Assembly: GCA_014337915.1 (NCBI GenBank)
Contig: QUBU01000002.1
Span: forward strand, 124,001 to 188,000
Length of the DNA stretch: 64,000 nt
Source of the DNA: Gammaproteobacteria bacterium
GTDB taxonomy: Bacteria > Pseudomonadota > Gammaproteobacteria > Steroidobacterales > GCA-2729495
Direction of reading: 5' to 3'
Shown here: positions 40,083 to 50,285 of the stretch, piece after piece
How positions within the stretch are numbered: the first letter of the stretch is position 1
Layout of the letters: each line of letters begins with the position of its first letter
The notes under the pieces: generated by a model
Database searches by the model: none
What the model saw: the letters and a program-made list of their open reading frames with translations, nothing else
Told to the model about the DNA's origin: nothing
Made by a program: the position numbers and the translations under genes

Positions 40083-40799
40083 ATGCGCCGCTTGCTGTTT
40101 CCCGTCCTGCTCGGGCTGAGTGCTTCGGCATTCGCCGCGGACGTGCCGGAGGCCATCGCCCGTCAGCTGCAGCAGACGTTCCCCGAGGTACGCCCGGAGC
40201 AGATTTCGCCAACGCCTGTTCCGGGCCTGTTCGAACTGCGTGTCGGCCCGCAGATCGCCTACGTCTCCGCCGACGGCCGCTACCTGGTGCGCGGCGACAT
40301 CATCGACGTGAAGTCCGACACCAACCTCTCGGAGGAGCGGCGTGCCAGCGCACGCCTGGCGGCAATCGACGACATCGGCGAGAGCCGCATGATCATCTTC
40401 ACGCCGAAGAAGGTGAAGCACACGATCAGCGTTTTCACCGACGTGGACTGCGGCTATTGCCGCAAGCTGCACCGGCAGATCAACGACTACCTGGCGCAGG
40501 GCATCCGCGTGCGCTACCTGTTCTTTCCGCGCAGCGGACCGAACACCGAAAGCTGGACCAAGGCGGAAAAGGTCTGGTGTTCGGCCGACCGGGCCGATGC
40601 ACTGACCCGCTCCAAGCGCGGTGAAGCGCTCAGCGGCAAGGCCTGCAGCCCGAACCCGGTCCGGCAGCAATACGAGCTGGGGCTGACCTTCGGCGTGACG
40701 GGCACGCCGGCGATCATCACCGACACGGGTGAGCTGCTGCCAGGCTACGTGCCGCCAGCGGAACTGGCGGAGTACCTCGACGGCAACAAGACCAGCTGA
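40083..40799 (+). CDS. dsbC: Thiol:disulfide interchange protein DsbC
   Basis: 238 residues. Signal peptide about 1-19 (LLFPVLLGLSASAFAAD). An N-terminal dimerisation domain precedes the thioredoxin domain with active site CGYC (TDVDCGYCRKLH). A second Cys pair (VWCSAD and KACSPN) matches the structural disulfide of E. coli DsbC. TGTPAII supplies the cis-Pro. Acts as a periplasmic disulfide isomerase. Directly after xerD, 127 bases downstream; TAGTAT at 39996-40001, preceded by TG, may be an extended -10. Confidence 0.93.
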   Translation: MRRLLFPVLLGLSASAFAADVPEAIARQLQQTFPEVRPEQISPTPVPGLFELRVGPQIAYVSADGRYLVRGDIIDVKSDTNLSEERRASARLAAIDDIGESRMIIFTPKKVKHTISVFTDVDCGYCRKLHRQINDYLAQGIRVRYLFFPRSGPNTESWTKAEKVWCSADRADALTRSKRGEALSGKACSPNPVRQQYELGLTFGVTGTPAIITDTGELLPGYVPPAELAEYLDGNKTS

Positions 40800-40840
40800 C
40801 TACTGCAGCGACGGTTTGTGGAGCGCGGCGGCTCGCCAGC

Positions 40841-41164
40841 CTAGCGCTCGAGCAGGTGGAACTTCTCGAAGACCTTGGCCCACTCGTCGGCATCGCTCGG
40901 CGGTGTGCCGGCCTCGGTGATCACCGGCCAGGCCTTGGCCAGCTCGCCATTCAGCTTCTTGTAATGCTCGTGCTTGGCGGGGACTTCGTCCTCCGACATG
41001 ATGGCCTCTACCGGGCACTCCGGCTCGCATAGCGTGCAGTCGATGCACTCCTCGGGGTCGATGACCAGCATGTTGGGGCCTTCGTGGAAGCAGTCGACGG
41101 GACACACTTCCACGCAGTCCATGTACTTGCACTTGATGCAGTTTTCCGTGACGACGAACGCCAT
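40841..41164 (-). CDS. fdxA: Seven-iron ferredoxin FdxA
   Basis: 107 residues. Cluster motifs [20 protein letters not shown] and [16 protein letters not shown] bind one [3Fe-4S] and one [4Fe-4S] cluster. The C-terminal 40 residues ([18 protein letters not shown]) are the usual extension of the Azotobacter FdI / proteobacterial FdxA class. Small cytoplasmic electron carrier. AGGAGAAGAGC precedes the ATG, and a good promoter lies 52-79 bases upstream. Confidence 0.95.
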   Translation of the reverse strand: MAFVVTENCIKCKYMDCVEVCPVDCFHEGPNMLVIDPEECIDCTLCEPECPVEAIMSEDEVPAKHEHYKKLNGELAKAWPVITEAGTPPSDADEWAKVFEKFHLLER

Positions 41165-41215
41165 GCTCTTCTCCTGGAGCGGTTGCCCGAGCCAACGGGC
41201 CGAAAGACGGAGGCT

Positions 41216-41243
41216 AATTTAGGGGTTTGGCCCGGAAAATCAA
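41216..41243 (-). promoter_or_regulatory. Promoter of fdxA
   Basis: On the minus strand TTGATT (41238-41243) and TAAATT (41216-41221) are separated by 16 bases in an AT-rich island. The expected start is near 41209, leaving a leader of about 45 bases with AGGAG before the ATG. Confidence 0.6.
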
Positions 41244-41309
41244 TTGTATTTCATCCCTGGATATCCTGCTGCGGCCATTCGCCGCGTTGTCCGGGCGTCC
41301 TGAGGCTGT

Positions 41310-41852
41310 TCAGCCCAGGCGGATGGCTGGGACACTGGTCAGGTGCAGCGTCTCATTGCCGCTGCCGCGGTCCGCCAGGCAGCGCTCGAGCGCGATGCGG
41401 ACGCTGGGAAAGGCAATTTCTTCCCAGGGGATGGCGGCAGGCGCGAACAGGCGCACCTCCAGCGATTCCTCGCCCGCAGCAAAGGCCGGCTCGAGTAGCC
41501 TGCCGCGGAAGAACACATGAACCTGGCGCGCCTGCACCACATCGACGATGGCGAACAGTGCACCGAGCTCCACCTGCGCCTCGGCTTCTTCCCAGGTCTC
41601 GCGGATCGCGCCTTCAGCCAGCGTTTCGCCGATCTCCATGAATCCCGCGGGCACGGTCCAGAAGCCGCGCCGCGGCTCGATGGCTCGACGGCAGAGCAGG
41701 ATCTCGCCCCGGTACTCCGGCACGCAGCCGACGACGATCAGCGGATTCTGATAGTGCACGTGGCCGCAGCTGCCGCAGACATGCCGCGGCCGGTTGTCGC
41801 CGGCAGGCACCTGCACGGTCACGGGCTGTCCACACTGGCTGCAGAAGTTCAT
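41310..41852 (-). CDS. Nudix hydrolase with N-terminal zinc ribbon
   Basis: 180 residues. The N-terminal zinc ribbon has CSQCG and CGSCGH (Cys pairs at about 4-7 and 26-29). The Nudix box reads GFMEIGETLAEGAIRETWEE followed by AEA; the conserved Gly near the end of the box is Glu here, while the metal-binding REXXEE core is intact. Likely cleaves ADP-ribose, NADH-like or related nucleoside diphosphates. FWTVPAGFME resembles the NudC/ADP-ribose pyrophosphatase group. It lies downstream of the tRNA-Leu on the same strand, 54 bases away. Confidence 0.85.
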   Translation of the reverse strand: MNFCSQCGQPVTVQVPAGDNRPRHVCGSCGHVHYQNPLIVVGCVPEYRGEILLCRRAIEPRRGFWTVPAGFMEIGETLAEGAIRETWEEAEAQVELGALFAIVDVVQARQVHVFFRGRLLEPAFAAGEESLEVRLFAPAAIPWEEIAFPSVRIALERCLADRGSGNETLHLTSVPAIRLG

Positions 41853-41906
41853 CGGGGGCTGCCGGGGTCATCGTGCTGGCTGCAGGTCCTGCGCGCCGCT
41901 GCGCGC

Positions 41907-41993
41907 TGGTGCCGGGAGAGGGACTTGAACCCACACGGTGTCGCCACCAACGGATTTTGAGTCCGCCGCGTCTACCAATTCCGCCATCCCGGC
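41907..41993 (-). tRNA. tRNA-Leu (anticodon CAA)
   Basis: An 87-nt class II tRNA with encoded CCA. The acceptor stem is GCCGGGA paired with TCCCGGC, discriminator A at 41910 and CCA at 41907-41909. The D-arm contains GGCGGAATTGGTAGACGC. The anticodon loop CTCAAAA is in a GCGGA/TCCGT stem, so it reads UUG codons. A long variable arm (TGGTGGCGACACCGTG region) precedes the T-arm GGTTCAAGTCC. Class II structure and loop leave little doubt. Confidence 0.97.
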
Positions 41994-42004
41994 GCGGGGC
42001 GCCA

Positions 42005-42033
42005 AGGATACACAGCGGTCTCCGGGGCGTCCA
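42005..42033 (-). promoter_or_regulatory. Promoter of tRNA-Leu
   Basis: On the minus strand TGGACG (42028-42033) and TATCCT (42005-42010) are 17 bases apart. The stretch from -10 to the tRNA is GC-rich (TTGGCGCCCCGC), a discriminator type common for stringently controlled tRNA genes. Confidence 0.55.
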
Positions 42034-42044
42034 CGCGCCGCGGG

Positions 42045-42050
42045 TACAAT
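42045..42050 (+). promoter_or_regulatory. Candidate -10 box TACAAT before queA
   Basis: TACAAT ends eight bases before the queA GTG at 42059, so the message would start at or within two bases of the start codon (leaderless). It is back to back with the tRNA-Leu promoter. Confidence 0.45.
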
Positions 42051-42058
42051 GCGCGGCC

Positions 42059-44235
<2,177 letters not shown>

Positions 44236-44271
44236 TAGCCGGCCTTTTTTCGCGAACCTCAGGGTACTCCA

Positions 44272-44598
44272 ATGGGCTTGCTGATCCAGGATGCATGGGC
44301 TCAGGGTGCGGCCGCGCCAGCGGATCCGCTGTTCTCCATGTTGCCGCTCGTGCTGGTCTTCGTGGTCTTCTACTTCTTCCTGATCCGGCCACAGAGCAAG
44401 CGGCAGAAGGAACATAAGGAAATGGTGGCCAGGCTGGCGGTCGGCGACGAGATCGTCACGGCCGGTGGCGTACTCGGCAAGGTGACCGGGATCGGCGAGC
44501 AGTTCCTGGAGGTGGAAATCGCCAGCGGCGTGCAGATCAAGGTCCAGCGCCACACCATCGGCGCGGTCATGCCCAAGGGCACCATCAAGAGCACCTGA
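44272..44598 (+). CDS. yajC: Sec translocon accessory protein YajC
   Basis: 108 residues. One membrane helix (about 24-42, MLPLVLVFVVFYFFLIRP) followed by the conserved QSKRQKEHKEMVARLAVGDEIVTAGG. Associates with SecDF and SecYEG in the inner membrane. AGGGTAC lies before the ATG. GCCGGCC and six T directly upstream (about 44238-44250) look like a weak terminator fragment but the stem is too short to call. Confidence 0.95.
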   Translation: MGLLIQDAWAQGAAAPADPLFSMLPLVLVFVVFYFFLIRPQSKRQKEHKEMVARLAVGDEIVTAGGVLGKVTGIGEQFLEVEIASGVQIKVQRHTIGAVMPKGTIKST

Positions 44599-44611
44599 AG
44601 CGGCCGCTGTC

Positions 44612-46459
44612 ATGCTGAACCACTATCCCCCGTGGAAGAACATCCTGATCGCCGTGATCATGGTGGTTGGCGTCATCGTGGCGCTGCCCAACGTCTTCGG
44701 CGAGGACCCGGCGCTGCAGATCACGCTGGAGAAGGGCGGCAAGATCGACGAGGGATCGGCCGAGGAGATCCAGCGCACCATCGAGTCCGCCGCCGTCGGC
44801 CAGTCGCGGCTGTATTTCGAGAAGGGGCGGGTGGTGGCCACCTTCCCCACGGTGGATGGCCAGCTGCGCGGCGGTGACAAGCTGCGCGAGGTTCTCGGCA
44901 AGGGCTACATCGTCGCCCTGGCGCTGGAGCCGCGCACGCCGCGCTGGCTGGCGGCGCTGGGCCTCAAGCCGGTGAGGCTCGGGCTGGACCTGCGCGGTGG
45001 CGTGCACTTCCTGTTCCAGGTGGACATGGAAGCAGCGCTCAACCAGCGGCTGGACCGTTACGCCTCGGACTTCAGCCGCATCCTGCGTGACAACCGCATC
45101 CGCCGTAATGTGCGCCTCGACGGCAATACGGTGCGCATTGAGCTGGCGGATGCCGCCGACGTCGACCAGGCGACGAAGCTCATCAAGGAATCCGACCCCA
45201 ACCTCGACCTGCGCCGCGAATCAGCGGCGGAGGGCGCGGTGCTGGTGGCGCGGATGACCGAGCAGCAGATCCGCGAGCGGCAGAACTTCGCCATCGAGCA
45301 GAACACCGTCACCCTGCGCAACCGCGTCAACGAACTCGGCGTGTCCGAGCCCGTGGTGCAGCGCCAGGGCATCGATCGCATCGTCGTGCAGCTGCCCGGC
45401 GTGCAGGATCCCGCACAGGCCGAGCGCGTGCTCGGTGCCACCGCCACCCTGGAGTTCCGCCTGGTCTGCGATGGCGAGAATCCGCTGGATGCGCAGCAGA
45501 AGGGCCGGGCGCCAGTGGGCTGCGAGCTCTACAAGGACCGGGGTGGTGCGCCGGTGCTGCTGCGTCGCCGGACCATCATCACCGGTGACCAGCTGGTCGA
45601 TGCCGCCCAGACCTTCGACCAGGGCATGCCGGCGGTGTCGGTGCGCCTCGATGCCAAGGGTGGCCGCGAAATGCTCGAGACCACCAAAGCCAACCTCAAG
45701 AAGCCCATGGCGGTGGTGTTCGTCGAGCAGAAGCGCGAACAGGTGGAACGCGACGGCCAGGTCATCGAGGTGCCGCGGGAGACCAAGGAAGTCATCAGCG
45801 TCGCCACGATCCAGGGCGTGTTCTCCTCGCAGTTCCAGATCACCGGCCTCGATGTGGTCGAGGCGCGCGACCTGGCGCTGCTGCTGCGTGCCGGCTCGCT
45901 CGCGGCACCGATCTACAAGGTGGAGGAGCGCACCATCGGCCCGAGCCTCGGCCAGGACAACATCGACAAGGGCGTCACCGCCACCGTGGTCGGCCTGCTG
46001 CTGGTCATCAGTTTCATGGCCATCTATTACAAGGCCTTTGGCCTGGTTGCGGACATTGGCCTGATCAGCAACCTGGTGCTGCTGCTCGCCCTGTTGTCGC
46101 TGCTGCCGACTGCACTGTCGCTGCCCGGCATCGCCGGCATCGTGCTGACCATAGGCATGGCGGTGGATGCCAACGTGCTGATCTACGAGCGTGTCCGCGA
46201 GGAGATCCGTAACGGCAACTCGCCGCAGGCGAGCATCCACGCGGGTTTCGAGAAGGCATTCGGCACCATCGTCGATGCCAACATCACCACGCTGATCGCC
46301 GGCCTGGTGCTGTTCGCCTTCGGCACCGGCCCGATCAAGGGCTTCGCCGTCGTGCTCTGCCTCGGCATCCTCACCACCATGTTCACGGCGGTCATGCTCA
46401 GCCGCTCGATCATCAACGCGCTGTTCGGTGGGCGGCGCCTCGAGCGCCTTCCGGTCTAG
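44612..46459 (+). CDS. secD: Protein translocase subunit SecD
   Basis: 615 residues. First membrane helix at about 9-27, followed by a large periplasmic domain (P1 head and base) and five more helices after about 445. The D1 motif LGLDLRGGVHFLFQVDM is at about 126-142. D4-like GMAVDANVLIYERVREEIR and the RND-type helices complete the protein. Uses the proton gradient to pull preproteins out of the Sec channel. Ten bases separate it from secF. Confidence 0.96.
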   Translation: MLNHYPPWKNILIAVIMVVGVIVALPNVFGEDPALQITLEKGGKIDEGSAEEIQRTIESAAVGQSRLYFEKGRVVATFPTVDGQLRGGDKLREVLGKGYIVALALEPRTPRWLAALGLKPVRLGLDLRGGVHFLFQVDMEAALNQRLDRYASDFSRILRDNRIRRNVRLDGNTVRIELADAADVDQATKLIKESDPNLDLRRESAAEGAVLVARMTEQQIRERQNFAIEQNTVTLRNRVNELGVSEPVVQRQGIDRIVVQLPGVQDPAQAERVLGATATLEFRLVCDGENPLDAQQKGRAPVGCELYKDRGGAPVLLRRRTIITGDQLVDAAQTFDQGMPAVSVRLDAKGGREMLETTKANLKKPMAVVFVEQKREQVERDGQVIEVPRETKEVISVATIQGVFSSQFQITGLDVVEARDLALLLRAGSLAAPIYKVEERTIGPSLGQDNIDKGVTATVVGLLLVISFMAIYYKAFGLVADIGLISNLVLLLALLSLLPTALSLPGIAGIVLTIGMAVDANVLIYERVREEIRNGNSPQASIHAGFEKAFGTIVDANITTLIAGLVLFAFGTGPIKGFAVVLCLGILTTMFTAVMLSRSIINALFGGRRLERLPV

Positions 46460-46468
46460 GAGCGGTCC

Positions 46469-47407
46469 ATGGAGTTCTTCAAAAAGAAGACCAACATCGA
46501 CTTCATGGGGAAGTCGACCATCACGACCATCCTGTCGCTGGTGATGTTCGCCGTGAGCATCGGCTCGTTCATGGTGCGCGGCCTCAACCTCGGCATCGAT
46601 TTCACCGGCGGCGTGCTGGTAGAGGTCGGCTTCAGCGAGGCGGCTGACCTGGCCCAGGTGCGCCATCAGCTCGAGGCATCGGGCTTCGGCGAGGCCCAGG
46701 TGCAGAACATCGGTTCCGCCCGCGAAGTGCTCATCCGGCTGCCGCCACGCGAACAGGCGGACAGTGGCAAGCTCGGCCAGGAAATCATTGGCGCGCTGCA
46801 GAAGGCAAACCCAGGCGTGGTACTGCGCCGAATCGAGTTCGTGGGGCCGCAGGTGGGCAAGGACCTGACGCAGAACGGCATCCTCGCCCTGGTGGTGTGC
46901 CTGTTGCTGATCGGCGTCTACATCATGTTCCGTTTCCAGTGGAAGTTCGCGGTGGGCGCCATCGTCGGCGTCATCCACGACCCCATCATCACGCTGGGCA
47001 TATTCTCGGAGTTTGGCATTCCCTTCGACCTCTCGGTGATCGCTGCCGTGCTCGCCATCACCGGCTACTCCCTCAACGACACCGTCGTCATCTTCGACCG
47101 CATGCGCGAGAACTTCCGTCGCGCCCGCGGCGTGGGTTCGGTGCCCGAGATCATGAACCGCTCCATCAACGACACGCTCAGCCGTACGCTGATGACGCAT
47201 TTCACCACCTCGCTGGTCATCGTGGCGTTGCTGGTGTTCGGTGGCGAGGCGCTGCGCAGCTTCTCTATTGCCCTGGCCATCGGTCTGGTGATCTGCACCT
47301 ACTCGTCGATCTACTGCGCCGGCAGTACCGCCATGTACCTGAAGATCACGCCGGCGGATTTCGCTCCCGTGAAGAAGGAGAAGGGCGAGGTCGACGCACT
47401 GCCGTAA
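46469..47407 (+). CDS. secF: Protein translocase subunit SecF
   Basis: 312 residues. First helix (about 15-35), then NLGIDFTGGVLVEVGF, a short periplasmic domain and five helices containing the D5/D6-type motif GYSLNDTVVIFDRMRENFR and SINDTLSRTLMTHFTT. AGGAG is placed before the ATG. Forms SecDF with SecD. Operon end; a perfect palindrome starts on the base after its stop codon. Confidence 0.96.
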   Translation: MEFFKKKTNIDFMGKSTITTILSLVMFAVSIGSFMVRGLNLGIDFTGGVLVEVGFSEAADLAQVRHQLEASGFGEAQVQNIGSAREVLIRLPPREQADSGKLGQEIIGALQKANPGVVLRRIEFVGPQVGKDLTQNGILALVVCLLLIGVYIMFRFQWKFAVGAIVGVIHDPIITLGIFSEFGIPFDLSVIAAVLAITGYSLNDTVVIFDRMRENFRRARGVGSVPEIMNRSINDTLSRTLMTHFTTSLVIVALLVFGGEALRSFSIALAIGLVICTYSSIYCAGSTAMYLKITPADFAPVKKEKGEVDALP

Positions 47408-47427
47408 GGGCAGCTCGCGAGCTGCCC
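47408..47427. terminator. Perfect 20-base palindrome between secF and suhB
   Basis: GGGCAGCTCG followed by its exact reverse complement CGAGCTGCCC. It begins on the base after the secF stop and ends ten bases before the suhB stop. Probably a two-way transcript-end hairpin, though no T-tract follows on either strand. Confidence 0.5.
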
Positions 47428-47436
47428 AGCAGGTTG

Positions 47437-48219
47437 CTAGAGATGCGGCGCCAGCAACCGGTGCAGCGCTTCGCAGACCCTGGGTGAGCCGGCGATGACG
47501 TTGCCGGTCTCGAGCACATCCTTGCCGGGCGTCAGGCTGGCGACCATGCCGCCGGCCTCGCGGATCATCAGGGTGCCGGCGGCGATGTCCCAGCTGCTCA
47601 GTCCGAACTCCCAGAAGCCGTCGAGCCGGCCGGCTGCCACGTAGCTGAGATCCAGCGCGGCCGAGCCCGGGCGGCGTACGCCGGCAGTGTTCTCCATGAC
47701 CGCCTGCAGCATCGGCATGTATTTGGGCAGCCACTCGGTGTTACTACGGTAGGGGAAGCCGGTGCCGATGAGGGCGCCCTCCAGGCCCTGCCAGGCGCTG
47801 ACGCGGATGCGGCGACCATCGAGCTGGGCCCCACCGCCGCGGGTGGCGGTGAACAGCTCCTGACGGCAGGGGTCGTAGACCACGCCAGCCTCGATCTGGT
47901 CGCGTACCTTTACGGCGATGGACACGGAGAACACCGGAAATCCGTGGATGTAGTTGGTGGTGCCGTCCAGCGGATCGATGATCCAGGTGCACTCGTCGCC
48001 GGGATGGTGGCCGCTTTCCTCGGCGAGGATGCCATGGTGCGGGTAGCGCTCGCGGATGCTGTCGATGATCGCCGCTTCGGCGGCATGGTCCACCTGGGTG
48101 ACGAACTCGTTACGCGCCTTACTGCGCACCTCGATGTCGCCGATGCGGTTCAGGAAGCGCAGGGCAGTGTCGCCCCCCTTGCGGGCGGCCTTCACGGCGG
48201 TGTTCAGCAGTGCTTGCAT
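47437..48219 (-). CDS. suhB: Inositol-1-monophosphatase SuhB
   Basis: 260 residues with intact catalytic motifs: AEESGHHP (Glu-Glu metal site), WIIDPLDGTTNYIHG and SWDIAAGTLMIREAGG. YDPCRQELFTATRGGGAQLDG is typical of the family. E. coli SuhB dephosphorylates inositol phosphate and also takes part in rRNA antitermination. Adjacent to trmJ (divergent), as in E. coli. TAGAAT (minus strand, 48256-48261) may be its -10. A useful contrast to the degenerate IMPase-like gene at 30656. Confidence 0.95.
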   Translation of the reverse strand: MQALLNTAVKAARKGGDTALRFLNRIGDIEVRSKARNEFVTQVDHAAEAAIIDSIRERYPHHGILAEESGHHPGDECTWIIDPLDGTTNYIHGFPVFSVSIAVKVRDQIEAGVVYDPCRQELFTATRGGGAQLDGRRIRVSAWQGLEGALIGTGFPYRSNTEWLPKYMPMLQAVMENTAGVRRPGSAALDLSYVAAGRLDGFWEFGLSSWDIAAGTLMIREAGGMVASLTPGKDVLETGNVIAGSPRVCEALHRLLAPHL

Positions 48220-48317
48220 GGCGGCTCGCGGGGGTCCGGCTGCGCAGGGGGCGCCATTCTACGGCGGGCGGCGGCCGTGGCGCACCTTCCCGGCTGCGGC
48301 CTCTGCTGCCGAACCGG

Positions 48318-48323
48318 TAAAAT
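48318..48323 (+). promoter_or_regulatory. Candidate -10 box of trmJ
   Basis: TAAAAT (five of six consensus matches) about 30 bases before the trmJ ATG; no clear -35. Confidence 0.35.
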
Positions 48324-48353
48324 GCCTGCCCCCAGCGGCGCGAGCCGATTGCC

Positions 48354-49118
48354 ATGGCTTCCGATTCCATCCGTTTCGTCCTCTTCGAGCCCTCCCACCC
48401 GGGCAACGTCGGCGCGGCGGCGCGTGCGCTCAAGACCATGGCATTCGACCAGCTGGTGCTGGTCAACCCGCCGCCTGGCCACCCGGATCCGGAGGCTCGT
48501 GCCCGCGCCTCGGGTGCCGTGGATGTCCTCGAGTCGGCCACCGTGGCCACCAGCCTCGCCGCGGCCCTGCAGGGCTGCGGGCTGGTGATCGGCGCCAGCG
48601 CCCGCCACCGGCGGCTCGGCATCGCGGAACTCGATCCCCGGGAGTGCGCGCGGCAACTCCTCGAGGCGAGCCGGGAGCGGCCCGCGGCGCTGGTGTTCGG
48701 GCCCGAGCGCTCGGGGCTGTCGAATGCCGAACTCGATCTCTGCCAGGCCATCGTCTATATCCCCGCCAACCCGCAGTACAGCTCGCTGAACCTGGCCGCC
48801 GCCGTGCAGCTGCTGGCCTGGGAGCTGCGTGCGGCGCAGGGTGTGAATGTGGACTCACCGCCGCCGGAATCGCCACCGGCGACCGTGGAAGACATGGAGC
48901 TGTTCTACGACCACCTGCAGCGGGTGCTGACCGCCAGCGGCTTCCTCGATCCGGGCAATCCCCGCAACCTCATGCGGCGCCTGCGCCGGCTGTTCAACCG
49001 CACGCGCCTCGACGAGAACGAGCTCAACATCCTGCGCGGCATCCTCGCGACGCTGGCGCCGGGCTCCGGGGAGCGCCACTGGCGTGGCGTGCCGCCGCCG
49101 GAGGAGCGCTCGCCGTGA
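48354..49118 (+). CDS. trmJ: tRNA (cytidine/uridine-2'-O)-methyltransferase TrmJ
   Basis: 254 residues, SPOUT fold. Methylates ribose 32 of several tRNAs. VLFEPSHPGNVGAAARALKTMAF, VFGPERSGLSN and YIPANPQYSSLNLAAAVQLLAWELR form the SAM-binding knot. The C-terminal extension (about 170-254) is the usual dimer/RNA arm. TGA overlaps the next gene's GTG as GTGA. In E. coli trmJ precedes iscR; here iscR is missing and the desulfurase follows immediately. Confidence 0.94.
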   Translation: MASDSIRFVLFEPSHPGNVGAAARALKTMAFDQLVLVNPPPGHPDPEARARASGAVDVLESATVATSLAAALQGCGLVIGASARHRRLGIAELDPRECARQLLEASRERPAALVFGPERSGLSNAELDLCQAIVYIPANPQYSSLNLAAAVQLLAWELRAAQGVNVDSPPPESPPATVEDMELFYDHLQRVLTASGFLDPGNPRNLMRRLRRLFNRTRLDENELNILRGILATLAPGSGERHWRGVPPPEERSP

Positions 49119-50269
49119 CGATCTACCTCGACCATGCGGCTTCGACGCCGGTGGACCCGGAGGTAGCCGCGCAGATGGCTGCGGTGCTGGCCGATGCCGG
49201 CCTGCAGGCCAATCCCTCGTCGGCGCATGCCATGGGCGAGGCCGTCCGCGCCCGCATCGGGCAGGCGCGTGCGGCGGTGGCGGCGCTGATCGGCGCCCGG
49301 CCCGCGGAAATCGTCTGGACCTCGGGCGCGACCGAGGCGAACAACCTGGCCGTGATCGGTGCGGCGAGGATGCGCGCGGCGCGCGGGCGGCACATCGTCA
49401 CCGCCGCGAGCGAACATGTGTCGGTGCTCGCCGCCTGCGACGAGCTCGAGAACCAGGGTTTTTCGGTCACGCGCCTGGTGACCGATGGCGATGGCATCGT
49501 CGAGCCACAGGCGGTTGCCACCGCGTTGCGCCCTGATACCACCCTGGTCTCGCTGATGCAGGTCAACAACGAGACGGGCGTGGTCCAGGACATCGCTGCC
49601 GTCGGCACGTTGTGCCGGTCGCGCGGCATCCTGTTTCACGTGGATGCCTGCCAGGCTGCGGGCCGCGAGCCGATCGACGTGCGTTCGCAGGCCGTGGACC
49701 TGATGTCGCTCTCCGCGCACAAGATGCATGGACCCAAGGGTGTCGGCGCGCTATTCATCAGCCGCGAAACCGCAGGGCGCGTCGAGCCGTTGCTGTTCGG
49801 CGGTGGCCAGGAACGCGGCCTGCGGCCAGGGACCATCGCCACGCAGCAGGTCGTCGGCATGGGAGTTGCCGCCAGCCTGGCGGCCGCGCGACGCAGCAGC
49901 GACAGCGCGCGCCTCACGACCCTGCGCGACCAGCTGTGGCAGGCCATCGGCGAGGTGCCCGGGGTCTACCTCAACGGTCATCCGCAGCGCCGTGCCTGCC
50001 ACATCGTCAATGTCAGCGTGGCCGGGGTGGAAGGCGAGAGCCTGCTGTTCGCCATGCGCGAGGTGGCGCTCTCCAGTGGCTCGGCCTGTGCGGCGGACAG
50101 CGACGAGCCATCCGCGGTGCTGCGTCTGCTCGGGCGCTCGCCGGAACTGGCACAGAGCGCGCTGCGCTTCAGCCTGGGCCGGACGACCACCGCCGAAGAG
50201 GTGGCGCAGGCGGGCCAGCTGTTCGCGGCCGCGGTTGCCCACCTGCGGCGCGTCGCTCCAGCGGCCTGA
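49115..50269 (+). CDS. Cysteine desulfurase (IscS/NifS family)
   Basis: 384 residues from the GTG at 49115 (TIYLDHAASTPVDPEV). PLP-binding Lys is in SLSAHKMHGPKG and the aromatic His in TAASEHVSVLA. The mobile-loop Cys is in LSSGSACAADSDEP. Slightly shorter than E. coli IscS (404). Supplies sulfur for Fe-S clusters or tRNA thiolation. Coupled to trmJ and followed 16 bases later by an IscU-like gene that lacks most ligands. No iscA, hscBA or fdx follow, so this is not a standard isc operon. The frame is open far upstream inside trmJ, but similarity begins at 49115. Confidence 0.88.
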   Translation: MTIYLDHAASTPVDPEVAAQMAAVLADAGLQANPSSAHAMGEAVRARIGQARAAVAALIGARPAEIVWTSGATEANNLAVIGAARMRAARGRHIVTAASEHVSVLAACDELENQGFSVTRLVTDGDGIVEPQAVATALRPDTTLVSLMQVNNETGVVQDIAAVGTLCRSRGILFHVDACQAAGREPIDVRSQAVDLMSLSAHKMHGPKGVGALFISRETAGRVEPLLFGGGQERGLRPGTIATQQVVGMGVAASLAAARRSSDSARLTTLRDQLWQAIGEVPGVYLNGHPQRRACHIVNVSVAGVEGESLLFAMREVALSSGSACAADSDEPSAVLRLLGRSPELAQSALRFSLGRTTTAEEVAQAGQLFAAAVAHLRRVAPAA

Positions 50270-50285
50270 GCGGCGCGATTCTGCC

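Noticed and set aside
45221-47734. A long open frame on the minus strand opposite secD-secF (over 800 codons)
   Set aside because: It mirrors codon structure of secDF in GC-rich DNA, is His/Asp/Arg-rich low-complexity, and has no recognisable domain.
48056-49114. Open frame running from inside suhB through trmJ into the cysteine desulfurase
   Set aside because: Only the part from 49115 has family similarity; the upstream part is a shadow of trmJ and of the suhB antisense strand.
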